This document shows, piece by piece, positions 41,259-49,675 of a stretch of DNA of 64,000 nt; the first letter of the stretch is position 1, and the number at the start of each line of letters is the position of its first letter. Source of the DNA: B73-G16 sp964611295 (lineage in GTDB: Bacteria > Desulfobacterota > B13-G15); assembly GCA_964611295.1 (NCBI GenBank), contig CAZSWV010000003.1, positions 1 to 64,000 on the forward strand. The letters run 5' to 3'. The position numbers and the translations under genes are program-made. Under the pieces are notes generated by a model. The model worked only from the letters and a program-made list of their open reading frames with translations, was not told the DNA's origin and ran no database searches.

Positions 41259-42208
41259 AGGACCTCTTTGGGGTCTATGGATTTAGAAACGTAGCCATAA
41301 CGCAAGAGCAATTCCAAGGTCCATTTGACGTCTTCTTCTGTAAGGGTGGAATCGAAGGCCATCCTCGAAAAGGCCCGGAGGAAAACCCCTTCGTTTGGTT
41401 TAGGTAAAGGCATTTCCCCTCCTATATCCACCGGGAGGTTCATGGCAAAATGACGCGAAAGGATCCTTGCCCCCTCTTCAGGGTGATCCCTAAGCCACCT
41501 GGTAGCGCGCTCAGTGATTTCTTTAAGCTTTAAGGCCGAAGCCGCAGGAAGCCCCTCGGTCACCACCAGGACGCTCCCGGGCATTTTAGGAAATACGTCG
41601 CTTGCGGAAAGCAATACCTTGAAACCCATCTGTTCGGCCAGACTTACCCAGTGCTCGGGCAAAAAAGCAGCCCCGATCTGTCCTCGTGAAAGGGCCAAGA
41701 CCGTCAAAAAGGGGTTCATCCGTAAAACCTCTTCCTTTCTGTGTCCCTGAAGGCCTCCGTAGCGTTCGTAAACCCCTTTCATAAAAAGGTCCACTGTCGT
41801 CCCCTCCCTCAGACAGCCAACCTTAACCTTGGAGAGATCCTCTACGGCCTTCACCTTTGAAGGATCGACCACAAGTCCATAGCCGTACCTATGGGTTAGC
41901 GTAAGACACCTGAGGGGCACATTGGCGTTACAAAAGGCCAAAAGTGCAGGGGCAAGGCACATATAGGCCACTTCGATCTTCTTCCTCTGTAAGGCAGCTG
42001 CAAGGGCCGTACCGGTCAGAAAGGCCTCATAGGATTCGACCTCTATCGCAGCCTCTTGAAACCAACCCTTTTCAAGGGCAACCCAAAAGGGTGCAGAATG
42101 GGCGTTATACTCCACCGCAAAACGGAAAGGCCAGCAGGCCGTTTTATACCCCAGTATCAAACACCCTATGAAGGACAAAGACAAGAAGAACTTCTTTGAA
42201 AAGACCAT
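41246..42208 (-). CDS. ABC importer substrate-binding protein (NMT1/SsuA-like)
   Basis: 320 residues. N-terminal hydrophobic signal (FFLSLSFIGCLILGYKTACW; SFIGC may also form a lipobox), then an NMT1-type binding fold: RFAVEYNAHSAPFWVALEKGWF, GTALAAALQRKKIEVAYMCLAP, KVGCLREGTTVDLFMKGVYERYGG. First gene of the importer operon behind AAGGAGGAGGTC. Its position upstream of a molybdoenzyme hints at supply of the enzyme's substrate, without proof. Confidence 0.8.
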   Translation of the reverse strand: MVFSKKFFLSLSFIGCLILGYKTACWPFRFAVEYNAHSAPFWVALEKGWFQEAAIEVESYEAFLTGTALAAALQRKKIEVAYMCLAPALLAFCNANVPLRCLTLTHRYGYGLVVDPSKVKAVEDLSKVKVGCLREGTTVDLFMKGVYERYGGLQGHRKEEVLRMNPFLTVLALSRGQIGAAFLPEHWVSLAEQMGFKVLLSASDVFPKMPGSVLVVTEGLPAASALKLKEITERATRWLRDHPEEGARILSRHFAMNLPVDIGGEMPLPKPNEGVFLRAFSRMAFDSTLTEEDVKWTLELLLRYGYVSKSIDPKEVLWRP

Positions 42209-42250
42209 CTGACCTCCTCCTTTCCTTATAAACCTCCAAGAACCTTTTCC

Positions 42251-42279
42251 ATTCTATCACGGTATGTTATTTTTGTTAG
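42251..42279 (-). promoter_or_regulatory. possible promoter of the NMT1-like importer operon
   Basis: Minus-strand CTAACA (42274-42279), 17-nt spacer, TAGAAT (42251-42256). Lies in the 96-bp divergent gap with the metallo-hydrolase gene; no clear promoter was found for the other direction. Confidence 0.35.
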
Positions 42280-42304
42280 GCGAAAAAGGGAAAGGAGGGG
42301 CGGC

Positions 42305-42964
42305 ATGGAGGTAAAGTGGTTGGGGCATGCGGCCTTTTTGATAAAGGGAAGCGATGGTTTTAGGGTCATCACTGATCCCTATAAACCCGGGGCTTACGGA
42401 GGGGGAATAGCTTATGGGGCCATTAAAGAAGAAGCGGATGTCGTGACCGTCAGCCACGATCACGAAGATCACAATTGGGTTTCAGACATTAAGGGCTCAC
42501 CGGTCGTCCTAAAAGGGGCTGGGGTCCACGAGGTACGTGGCAGGACCTTCAAGGGCATAGCTACCTTTCACGACCCATCAGGGGGAAAGGAAAGGGGTAA
42601 AAACACGGTCTTCTGTTTCACAGTGGATGGCATAAGGATATGCCATCTGGGTGACCTAGGACATGTACTTTCGGACGATCACCTGAGGGAAATAGGGGAA
42701 GTTGATCTCTTGCTTATTCCTGTAGGTGGGTATTACACCATAGATGCGAAAGAGGCCACACAGGTCCTTTCACAGATAAGGCCTAAGAAGGCCATACCCA
42801 TGCATTTCAAAACCCCTAAGTGTGGTTTCCCCATCTCCCCTGTTGAGGATTTCTTAAAGGATAAGGAACGCGTACAGAGGGTGGGGTCAAGTGTTATCTC
42901 CCTTGGACCAGAGGACTTCAAAGGGGAAGGTCCAGAGATCATAGTGTTAGAACCCGGCCTCTAG
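42305..42964 (+). CDS. MBL-fold metallo-hydrolase (UlaG-like)
   Basis: 219 residues. Begins MEVKWLGHAAFLIKG and carries the metal motif SHDHEDHN (HxHxDH), a second metal His in HLGDLGHVL, and MHFKTP near residue 165. Members of this beta-lactamase-fold group act on lactones or phosphodiesters. No signal peptide. It is followed 6 nt later by hpt; function in vivo unknown. Confidence 0.83.
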   Translation: MEVKWLGHAAFLIKGSDGFRVITDPYKPGAYGGGIAYGAIKEEADVVTVSHDHEDHNWVSDIKGSPVVLKGAGVHEVRGRTFKGIATFHDPSGGKERGKNTVFCFTVDGIRICHLGDLGHVLSDDHLREIGEVDLLLIPVGGYYTIDAKEATQVLSQIRPKKAIPMHFKTPKCGFPISPVEDFLKDKERVQRVGSSVISLGPEDFKGEGPEIIVLEPGL

Positions 42965-42970
42965 ACGGAG

Positions 42971-43498
42971 ATGGCTGAAGGCATCAGGCTCCTCTTTTCC
43001 CGCGAGGAGATACAGGAGGCTGTAAGGCGCCTTGGGGAAGAAATATCGCGCGACTACAGGGATAAGTCCCTCTTAATGATCGGGGTTTTGAAAGGGGCTT
43101 TCGTATTTTTGGCTGACTTGGTAAGGGTTTTGTCCATCCCTGTACAGGTGGATTTCGTCAGGCTTTCTAGTTACGGTCACAGGACTGAAACCTCAGGTGA
43201 TATAAAGATGACCAAGGGGCTTGAATGTGATCCGAGGGACAAGGATGTCCTCATCGTGGAAGACATAGTGGATACGGGCCTTAGTTTGAAGTTCCTGATA
43301 GAGGAGCTTTTGGCCCGCGGTCCTAAAAGCGTCAAGGTCTGTGCCCTTTTGGACAAAAGGCAGAGGCGAAAGGTGGACGTCCCCTTACATTACGTGGGCT
43401 TTGTGGTAGACAAAGGGTTTGTAGTGGGTTACGGTATAGACTACAACGAGCGCTACAGGGAGCTTCCCGATATCTATGTCCTTGAAGAGGCCCCTTGA
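42971..43498 (+). CDS. hpt: hypoxanthine phosphoribosyltransferase
   Basis: 175 residues, typical size. PRPP-binding loop VLIVEDIVDTGLSL, N-terminal LMIGVLKGAFVFLADLVR, and FVRLSSYG upstream of the flexible loop. Salvages hypoxanthine/guanine. Its end overlaps the following lipoprotein gene by 23 nt. Confidence 0.94.
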   Translation: MAEGIRLLFSREEIQEAVRRLGEEISRDYRDKSLLMIGVLKGAFVFLADLVRVLSIPVQVDFVRLSSYGHRTETSGDIKMTKGLECDPRDKDVLIVEDIVDTGLSLKFLIEELLARGPKSVKVCALLDKRQRRKVDVPLHYVGFVVDKGFVVGYGIDYNERYRELPDIYVLEEAP

Positions 43499-44966
43499 AC
43501 TGTTTTTACCCCTTCTGGCACTGGTCCTTTCCTGTATGCCCGAAAAAAGGGTCTTTTACCCTCCGCTTTCCGAACAACAGTTAAAGGAAGTCCTTTTTGC
43601 TTCAAACAAGGCATATGGAGAAGGTAAAGCGACAGAAGTCGTTTCGATGCTTGAACCTTTGATCGATCGCTTCCCTCAAGGCCCTCTTAAAAAGGAGGCC
43701 CTAAAGCTCTTGGCCTTTTCCTATTTCAGCCTGAAGCGATATGAGAAATCCTCTCTTTACTTCCAGGAGCTACTGGGGTCCTTTCCTGAATCGGGTAGGG
43801 ATAAGTCCATAACCCTCCAGGCCATCAGGTCCTTTGAAAAAGCAGGCGAAACCCATAAGATCCCTCCCCTTGCCGAAGGCCTCTTGAAAACGCCCTTGTC
43901 CTCGGAGGAAAAAAAGGAAGTCCTAAAGATCCTCGCCAAGTCTCTGGGCCGTATCAACCCCGTTAAGGCCCTCAAGAACTACGAGCTGCTCCAAAAGGAA
44001 GGGGTATCGGAAGCGCGGCAAGAGGCTTTCTCTCTCATAGAGGAATGTAGTAGGGAACAGCTCATAGAAGTAGAAAAGGCCTTTTCAAATCATCCCTATG
44101 GGGTCTTGGCAAGGATTACCCTTGCCCGATTGCACTTAAAAGAGGGACAACCGGCAAAGGCCTTCTTCGCTTTGGAAACCCTAAGGGACAAGGCCAAAGA
44201 AAAAGGGGTGCTCAACCAATGGCAAAAGGCCTGGAACGACGTAAGGACAGAGGTGAAGTCACAGGTGTTGAGGGTGCGTATGTTTCCAGATGGGAAAAGG
44301 GGGCTAGATTTCTTGAAAGGGGCCTTTTTGGCAGGTGGGGTTTTCGGAGAAAGGGTACCGTGGAAGATGCGGCTTAAGTTCGAAAGGTCACCTGAGGATA
44401 CATCAGGTACCCTCCTTTTCGGCGTTTACGGCTTTGAGAAAGGGATAAAGGGTCTCCTTGAACTAGCCAAAAGGGAAGGACTTACCGAGTTAGCGCTAAT
44501 TGGCCCTGGAGGAGAACGTTTGAAGGAAGTGGTTTCCAAGGCAGCAAAGGCCCAAGGGCTTGAGGTTTTACGTCTTGGGCCCGATGACAAGGATAAAAAG
44601 GAAAAGGCCAAGGGTTTGCTTTTGGTGGGCGAGGAAAAGGACATCTGTTCTGTCCTCGCCCAAGGCGAGGGAAAGGGGCCTAAGGTCTTCGTCTTATTGC
44701 CCAAGGATCCTTCGGGGCTTCTTAGGGTTTGCGGTCGATATATGGAAGGGGCCTTTTTGGCCTGTCCTTTTTGGGAAAGTAGCACAAGGGATGGGGTAAG
44801 GGAATTCGTCCAGGGGTATCGTTCCGTATATGGCGAATCCCCATCTTTCCAAGCGGCCCTGGGGTATTTCGAGGTCATCAAGGCCCTTGATCCTAGCTTT
44901 CGGTCCCCTTTGGAGGATCCCTTCCTGCTGAAGGTCACCCGTGGATCTGCCCTCGAGCTACGTTGA
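43476..44966 (+). CDS. LpoA/periplasmic-binding-like lipoprotein with TPR region
   Basis: 496 residues. Lipoprotein signal LFLPLLALVLSC (lipobox Cys about residue 20), then a helical TPR-like half (repeats such as LKKEALKLLAFSYFSLKRYEKSS) and a C-terminal type I periplasmic-binding-like half lacking obvious transporter partners. This domain order is that of penicillin-binding-protein activator LpoA and related ABC-type receptor-like lipoproteins, so an outer-membrane role in peptidoglycan synthesis is likely. Overlaps hpt and nfi. Confidence 0.7.
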   Translation: MSLKRPLELFLPLLALVLSCMPEKRVFYPPLSEQQLKEVLFASNKAYGEGKATEVVSMLEPLIDRFPQGPLKKEALKLLAFSYFSLKRYEKSSLYFQELLGSFPESGRDKSITLQAIRSFEKAGETHKIPPLAEGLLKTPLSSEEKKEVLKILAKSLGRINPVKALKNYELLQKEGVSEARQEAFSLIEECSREQLIEVEKAFSNHPYGVLARITLARLHLKEGQPAKAFFALETLRDKAKEKGVLNQWQKAWNDVRTEVKSQVLRVRMFPDGKRGLDFLKGAFLAGGVFGERVPWKMRLKFERSPEDTSGTLLFGVYGFEKGIKGLLELAKREGLTELALIGPGGERLKEVVSKAAKAQGLEVLRLGPDDKDKKEKAKGLLLVGEEKDICSVLAQGEGKGPKVFVLLPKDPSGLLRVCGRYMEGAFLACPFWESSTRDGVREFVQGYRSVYGESPSFQAALGYFEVIKALDPSFRSPLEDPFLLKVTRGSALELR

Positions 44967-45636
44967 TAAGCTAAAGGCCCTTCAACGACAATTGGCCTCA
45001 AAGGTGAGGCTTGAACCCTTCAGCGGACCGTTGGGTTTCATCGGCGGGGCCGATGTGGCCTATGTGGGTCCGTGGGCCATCGGTGTGGTCGTGGTAATGC
45101 GGTGGCCAGATCTCCAATTAATAGACATGGGAAGGGCTGTTGAGCTTGTATCCTTTCCCTATGTGCCCGGCTTCCTCTCCTTCAGGGAGGTATCTGTTCT
45201 GGTGGAGGCCTACTATGCGACAGTTAAGCGGCCCGAGTTGCTCCTTGTCGACGGACAGGGGATAGCCCACCCTCGTGGGATAGGCTTGGCGAGCCATTTG
45301 GGGGTGATGCTTGGGATCAGGACAATAGGTTGCGCTAAGGAGGTCCTCATAGGAAAGGCAAACCCTCCTGGGAGAAAAAGGGGGGCTTATTCCCCACTAG
45401 TCTTTGAAGGGAAGACCATCGGTGTGCTTTTGAGGACAAAGGAGAGTGTGAAACCTATATGCGTTTCACCTGGCCATAGGATAGACCTTTGGGGATCCAT
45501 TAGGTGGACCTTGGAAAGCACAAGGGGGGCAAGGTTGCCCGAACCCATCAGAATGGCTCATCAGCTTGCTCAGATGTCGAAAGCCCTTTTTCTGAAGGCA
45601 GAAGCCCCAGGCCCAGTAGGACCCCGCAGACGATAA
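44941..45636 (+). CDS. nfi: endonuclease V
   Basis: 231 residues; cleaves DNA one base 3' of deoxyinosine, repairing adenine deamination. Seen: GADVAY (catalytic Asp), the FPYVPGFLSFRE wedge/catalytic Glu, and LLVDGQGIAHPRGIGLASHLG with the third acidic residue. Start GTG 44941 within the previous gene. Its last 89 nt overlap the convergent MFS gene. Confidence 0.93.
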   Translation: MDLPSSYVDKLKALQRQLASKVRLEPFSGPLGFIGGADVAYVGPWAIGVVVVMRWPDLQLIDMGRAVELVSFPYVPGFLSFREVSVLVEAYYATVKRPELLLVDGQGIAHPRGIGLASHLGVMLGIRTIGCAKEVLIGKANPPGRKRGAYSPLVFEGKTIGVLLRTKESVKPICVSPGHRIDLWGSIRWTLESTRGARLPEPIRMAHQLAQMSKALFLKAEAPGPVGPRRR

Positions 45637-46129
45637 AGGCTGCAGCCAGCAAGAAGGTCTTCCTGAAACCGAAGACATCGGAAAGCATGCCGCCGGTCAC
45701 CGGACCTATGATCCACCCCAAATTCCAAGCGGTGTTATAAACCCCAAGGGCCGCTCCTCTTTTTTCCTGCGGCACAAGGTCCGCCACCAAGGCGTTTGCA
45801 GACGTCCCCATTGCACCCCAAGCGGTCCCTTCAAGCAACATCACTAAGAACATGTGCTCCGCTTTGGCCACGAAGGCAAAGCCACTAAAAACCAACACAA
45901 AGGCAGACATGGCCCCCAAAAGCACGGGTTTCCTTCCTATGCGGTCGGCCAACCTCCCAAACAAAGGCGAAGCTATAGCACCAGCCAAAGCCCCTACTGT
46001 ATAAAGGAGACCTATCTGGCTCTTCTTGAATCCAAGATCGGCCATGTAAAGGGAGAGAATTGTGTAAACGATCCCAGAACAGACAAGTAAGGGAAAGATG
46101 GCCACACACACCAATACCACATGGCGCAT
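45548..46129 (-). CDS. half-size MFS transporter (six-helix)
   Basis: 193 residues from ATG 46129 behind AAAAAGGGGG (an upstream in-frame start at 46177 is less likely). Six hydrophobic helices with the MFS motif A GRLADRIGRKPVLLGA and a motif-C-like GWIIGPVTGG in helix 5, i.e. the N-terminal half of a 12-helix transporter. The C-terminal half is absent: the frame ends with TGA and the region beyond is nfi coding sequence on the other strand. Either a truncated remnant or a protein working as a dimer. Confidence 0.65.
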   Translation of the reverse strand: MRHVVLVCVAIFPLLVCSGIVYTILSLYMADLGFKKSQIGLLYTVGALAGAIASPLFGRLADRIGRKPVLLGAMSAFVLVFSGFAFVAKAEHMFLVMLLEGTAWGAMGTSANALVADLVPQEKRGAALGVYNTAWNLGWIIGPVTGGMLSDVFGFRKTFLLAAAFIVCGVLLGLGLLPSEKGLSTSEQADEPF

Positions 46130-46268
46130 GACATCCCCCTTTTTACAAGACAAAAGGATAGAGAGAACGGATGGCAAACTGCAGACTAATCATAGGACAC
46201 CTTTTTAGAAATTAAACAGTGGAACCCACCCCTTCAAGTGAACGTCCTTTTTGCCGTGTATCTAAGGG

Positions 46269-46296
46269 TTGAAAAGGCGGAAACTAAGGCTATAGT
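46269..46296 (+). promoter_or_regulatory. promoter of the dodecin gene
   Basis: TTGAAA (46269-46274), 16-nt spacer, TATAGT (46291-46296), followed by the RBS AAGGAGG (46311-46317) and ATG 46324. The rest of the 46130-46323 gap holds nothing else recognisable. Confidence 0.55.
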
Positions 46297-46323
46297 GTCA
46301 AGCAAAAAGGAAGGAGGCAAAGA

Positions 46324-46536
46324 ATGCCAGAAGGCAAGGTGGCTAGGGTGACGCATATCATCGCGAGCTCCCCTAAGGGCTTTGAGGACGCCATACAGGT
46401 AGGGTTCAAGAGGGCTATAAAAACCCTAAGGGGGATCACCGGCCTTAGGGTTAAAGAGCTCGAGGTGGTGGTCGATGGCGATAAGATCGCTGAATACAGG
46501 GTCGAGTTGGAGGTCGTCTTTCTTTTAGAGGATTAA
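46324..46536 (+). CDS. dodecin flavin-storage protein
   Basis: 70 residues, exact family length. Begins with KVARVTHIIASSPKGFEDAI and carries the beta-strand GLRVKELEVVVDG and the C-terminal YRVELEVVFLLED. Dodecins form hollow dodecamers binding riboflavin, FMN or CoA; useful in a flavoprotein-rich organism. Its stop overlaps the convergent thioesterase stop. Confidence 0.93.
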   Translation: MPEGKVARVTHIIASSPKGFEDAIQVGFKRAIKTLRGITGLRVKELEVVVDGDKIAEYRVELEVVFLLED

Positions 46537-46952
46537 GGAGAAGGGGACTCCTTTCCCACTATCATCATCGTCCCTTTTCCTTCGGCAGCAACGGTACCAT
46601 CAGGCAGAAGGGCCATGGTCTTTATGAACAAGAGCCCCTTTCTCTGCCCCTCGAGTTCCCCTTTGAAAAGCAAGGGCGTACCAATAGGTACAGGCTTCCT
46701 ATACCTTACCTCGAGCCTGGCGGTTAGGGCCTTGTAACCTAAAAACCGCGAGGTCCAGCCCAAGAGTTCATCAAACAGGAGGCTGATGACCCCTCCATGG
46801 AGGTACTTATTCCACCCCCTGAAGGTTCCTTCTGCCACGAACTCAAACTCCGCCCCTTTATCCCATCGTCTGACCGAAAGCCTAAAGCCTCGTGGATTCT
46901 CTTGACCGCAAACAAAGCAGGTCCCATCCTTAACTAATTCTCCTGCTTGCAC
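46533..46952 (-). CDS. PaaI-type hotdog thioesterase
   Basis: 139 residues. Hotdog fold with GGVISLLFDELLGW (catalytic Asp/Glu region) preceded by HG, then ARLEVRYRKPVPIGTPLLFKGE. N-terminal CFVCGQENPRGF is frequent in this subgroup. It hydrolyses an acyl-CoA of unknown chain. Overlaps the TIM-barrel gene by 19 nt. Confidence 0.87.
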   Translation of the reverse strand: MQAGELVKDGTCFVCGQENPRGFRLSVRRWDKGAEFEFVAEGTFRGWNKYLHGGVISLLFDELLGWTSRFLGYKALTARLEVRYRKPVPIGTPLLFKGELEGQRKGLLFIKTMALLPDGTVAAEGKGTMMIVGKESPSP

Positions 46953-47716
46953 TTGAAGCCCTCCAATAAGGATTTAGCGGCCTCCAAGGCCTTAAGCGCC
47001 TTTGCCTCCTCATAGACCTCCACAGTGAAGATCAGGGCGTCCTTTCCGGGTAAAAGGGGTAAAAGTCCCAGGAAGTCAATCCTCCCTTCTCCTGGAGGGA
47101 GATGTTCGTCTTTTGAGCCGTGGTTGTCATGTAAGTGCACCTCAAGAAGCCTATCGGAGAAGGCCTCCATCCAATTTCCCAAATCGGAATTTGCAAAGGT
47201 AAACCAGTGCCCTAAGTCGAAACAAAAACCAAAGGGAAGACCGATGCCCTCAAAAAGCCCCTTTAAGACCTCAGGGCCTTCCTCGAATACGTTCTCAAGG
47301 GAAATCACTAGGCCGAGTTGCTCTGCCCTCCTTCCCACTAAGTACCAGGTCTCCTGGGCCCTTTTCACCCATTCTTCAAGGTACTCTTTATGGACCACGG
47401 GCATATAACCAGGATGGAAGACCACGTTAAGGGGGGAAAACCACACCGCCGTTTCCAGGAGTTTGTAAAAACGCCTAAGGGTCAAACGCCTTACCTCTGG
47501 GTCAATAGCCCCTGGTGAGAGGTCTGAATAGGGGGCATGGACCGTACAGGTTAGCCCTTTTTTAAAAAGGGCCCTACAAAGGGGTTTCAGCTCCTTAAGG
47601 TCTAGCCCTTCGAGGGTCTCAGCATCAAAGTACACCTCTGGACTTATCCCATGTGATAGGACCTCCTCAATGCGTTCCTTTAGGAGGAAGTAAGGTATGG
47701 ACAGGTGGATCCTCAT
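46934..47716 (-). CDS. AP-endonuclease-2-like TIM-barrel protein (sugar isomerase/epimerase fold)
   Basis: 260 residues. Metal-site residues typical of the fold: TVHAPYSD, VVFHPGY, ISLENVFEE, GFCFDLGHW, EVHLHDNHG and VEVYEE. The group covers xylose-isomerase-like enzymes; a cobamide-remodelling phosphodiesterase (CbiR-type) is another possibility in anaerobes. It lies directly downstream of the sigma factor (4-nt overlap). Confidence 0.7.
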   Translation of the reverse strand: MRIHLSIPYFLLKERIEEVLSHGISPEVYFDAETLEGLDLKELKPLCRALFKKGLTCTVHAPYSDLSPGAIDPEVRRLTLRRFYKLLETAVWFSPLNVVFHPGYMPVVHKEYLEEWVKRAQETWYLVGRRAEQLGLVISLENVFEEGPEVLKGLFEGIGLPFGFCFDLGHWFTFANSDLGNWMEAFSDRLLEVHLHDNHGSKDEHLPPGEGRIDFLGLLPLLPGKDALIFTVEVYEEAKALKALEAAKSLLEGFKCKQEN

Positions 47717-48570
47717 CTGTTCTTGGCCCTTTTACCCCTCTTCAGTTTCGGCCTTATCTCTTCGAAAAGCAAGATATCCTTTGAGCGTATGAGGGTCCTC
47801 AGCCTCTCGATGGCCTCGGCTTCTATCTGCCTTATACGCTCCCGGGTTATACCATAGGCCCTACCGATGGCTTCAAGTGTCTTTGGTTCTCCATCCAGGA
47901 GCCCAAAACGTAGCTCTATGACCCTACGCTGTTGGGGTGTAAGTAGCTTAAGCCAAGAATCCAATAGTTTTACGAGTTCCATGTATTCGGTAAGGGAAAA
48001 AGGACTCCTCGTCTCTGATCTCAGTACGTCCTTTATGGAAAAAGTTTCCCCCTCATCTTCTGCTAAAGGGGCTTCTATTGAGCTAACCCTTAAGACGGCT
48101 TGCATCAAACGTTCCACCTCTTCGCGGCTCATCCCTACTTCGGCTGCTACCTCTTCAGGGGTGGGTTCCCTCTGTAAGTCCTGCCCCAAGTGCCTTATAG
48201 CCCTGAGGACCCTCCTCAGTTCACTGGAGACATGTGTAGGTACCCGTACGGACTTGCTCTGGCTCACAATCGCCCTCTCTATGGCCTGGCGGATCCACAA
48301 GGTGGCATAAGTGGAAAAACGACAACCCTTGTGGGGATCGAACTTTTCCACCGCCTTTATGAGGCCAATGTTACCTTCCTCTATAAGGTCCAGTAGAGGA
48401 AGCCCCTGCCCTACATATCTTTTTGCTATGGTCAGGACAAGTCGGAGGTTTGCCTCTATAATCCTCCGCCGGGCCTGTTGGTCGCCTCGGGAGGCCCTTT
48501 CGGCCAATTCCTTTTCCTCCTCAGGGGTCAGGAGGGGGTAGCGCCTGACCTGTTCCAGGTAAAGCTTCAA
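47713..48570 (-). CDS. rpoS: RpoS-like sigma-70 family factor
   Basis: 285 residues from TTG 48570, which overlaps the nlpD-like stop (TTGA); an open frame extends to an upstream ATG at 48705 but would run 139 nt into that gene. Regions: 1.2 YLEQVRRYPLLTPEEEKEL, 2.1-2.4 (NLRLVLTIAKRYV ... YATLWIRQAIERAI), 3 (VPTHVSSELRRVLRAI), and 4.2 (TLEAIGRAYGITRERIRQIE). The gene order mutS-pcm-nlpD-sigma matches the RpoS locus of proteobacteria, supporting a general-stress role, though RpoD-like function cannot be excluded by eye. Confidence 0.85.
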   Translation of the reverse strand: MKLYLEQVRRYPLLTPEEEKELAERASRGDQQARRRIIEANLRLVLTIAKRYVGQGLPLLDLIEEGNIGLIKAVEKFDPHKGCRFSTYATLWIRQAIERAIVSQSKSVRVPTHVSSELRRVLRAIRHLGQDLQREPTPEEVAAEVGMSREEVERLMQAVLRVSSIEAPLAEDEGETFSIKDVLRSETRSPFSLTEYMELVKLLDSWLKLLTPQQRRVIELRFGLLDGEPKTLEAIGRAYGITRERIRQIEAEAIERLRTLIRSKDILLFEEIRPKLKRGKRAKNR

Positions 48571-49217
48571 TAAGCGGTCATCGTACCTAGCATCTTCATC
48601 GGATCTATGGCCTTCGCCCCATTCCGGATCTCGAAGTGTAAATGAGGAGTCGTAGCGTTCCCCGTCCTTCCCACCCGGGCGATCACTTCGCCCCTTTCTA
48701 CCCACTGCCCCTCCCTCACAAGGTTTACTAAGTTATGGGCGTAAACTGTGTAAAACCCCCCAGAATGCTCAAGGACCACCACATTGCCATACCCTCTGAG
48801 GACGCCGCTGAAGACCACCTTCCCCTTCATAGCAGCCCTTATGGGGGTCCCAAGGGGGGCCAAAATGTCGACCCCGCAATGTCTTGCTTCCCCCTCTGAA
48901 AAACCGCGACTTATCATGCCCAAAACAGGCCAAAGGAACTGAGGCTCCTCTTCAAGGACACGAGACGGAGGGAGGGCTACCTCTAACACCTCTTTGGCCC
49001 CTGGTATAAAGATCCTCTGGCCCACATGGACCTTGGTTGGATCATGGAGACCGTTTAGCCTGGCTACCTCTTCCAAGTTGACCCCATAAGCCTTACATAT
49101 GCGCCAAAGGGTCTCACCCGGTTTAACCGTATGATATACCCCTCTTGGTTCAACCTTTATAACCCTTGGGGCACAGGCTAATAGGGCAAGGAGCAAAAAG
49201 ACCAGATAAAAGGTCAT
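48567..49217 (-). CDS. nlpD: NlpD-like lipoprotein with LysM and M23 peptidase domains
   Basis: 216 residues. Lipoprotein signal FYLVFLLLALLAC (Cys about 15), LysM domain YHTVKPGETLWRICKAYG...HVGQRIFIPG, and a LytM/M23 domain. Unlike E. coli NlpD, the zinc ligands look intact: HCGVD (H-x3-D) and HLHFE (HxH). It may therefore cut peptidoglycan itself rather than only activate an amidase. Coupled to the sigma gene downstream and to the LOG-like gene upstream (4-nt overlap). Confidence 0.87.
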   Translation of the reverse strand: MTFYLVFLLLALLACAPRVIKVEPRGVYHTVKPGETLWRICKAYGVNLEEVARLNGLHDPTKVHVGQRIFIPGAKEVLEVALPPSRVLEEEPQFLWPVLGMISRGFSEGEARHCGVDILAPLGTPIRAAMKGKVVFSGVLRGYGNVVVLEHSGGFYTVYAHNLVNLVREGQWVERGEVIARVGRTGNATTPHLHFEIRNGAKAIDPMKMLGTMTAY

Positions 49218-49675
49218 CTGCCCTCCAACATCTTTAGAAGCATCTGCACTGCCTCTTCCGGACCTTGGGCCTGAGGAAGGAGACCGTCCAAAGCGAAGCT
49301 CTTAAGGGACACGACGGGCTTTGAGGTCTTCAAGGCGATGGCGATCTCCGAAAGGGTCCCCGGTCCTCCTGATATGGCAATGAGGCCATCGGAACTGTGG
49401 ACGATTATGACGTTTCTCGCGTGACCCATATCGGTGGCAATGACCACATCCACCCACCTATTAGCTGCATCCTTGGAAGGCCCTGGCAGTATCCCCACTG
49501 TCAACCCACCGGCTTCCTTTGCCCCCCTACAGGCGGCCTCCATCACACCACCAAGCCCTCCGCAGACCAAAATGTGCCCCAATCGGGCTATTTCCCTCCC
49601 CACCCTTAAGGCAAGTTCGTAGATCTCCTCCGAACAACTTCCAGCCCCTATAACCCCTATTTGTCGTCTTTCCAT
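49214..49675 (-). CDS. LOG-like Rossmann protein (TIGR00725 family)
   Basis: 153 residues. Nucleotide-binding pattern IGVIGAGSC at the start and GGLGGVMEAACRGAKEAGG in the middle (the PGGxGTxxE-like motif reads SGGPGTLSEIAIAL). Related to lysine-decarboxylase-like phosphoribohydrolases; exact reaction unknown. Inserted between pcm and nlpD in an otherwise conserved block. Confidence 0.8.
   Translation of the reverse strand: MERRQIGVIGAGSCSEEIYELALRVGREIARLGHILVCGGLGGVMEAACRGAKEAGGLTVGILPGPSKDAANRWVDVVIATDMGHARNVIIVHSSDGLIAISGGPGTLSEIAIALKTSKPVVSLKSFALDGLLPQAQGPEEAVQMLLKMLEGR

Noticed and set aside
48571..48705. 45-codon N-terminal extension of the sigma factor
   Set aside because: Would overlap the NlpD-like gene by 139 nt and encodes a Gly/Arg/Asp-rich stretch that is the NlpD coding sequence in another frame.
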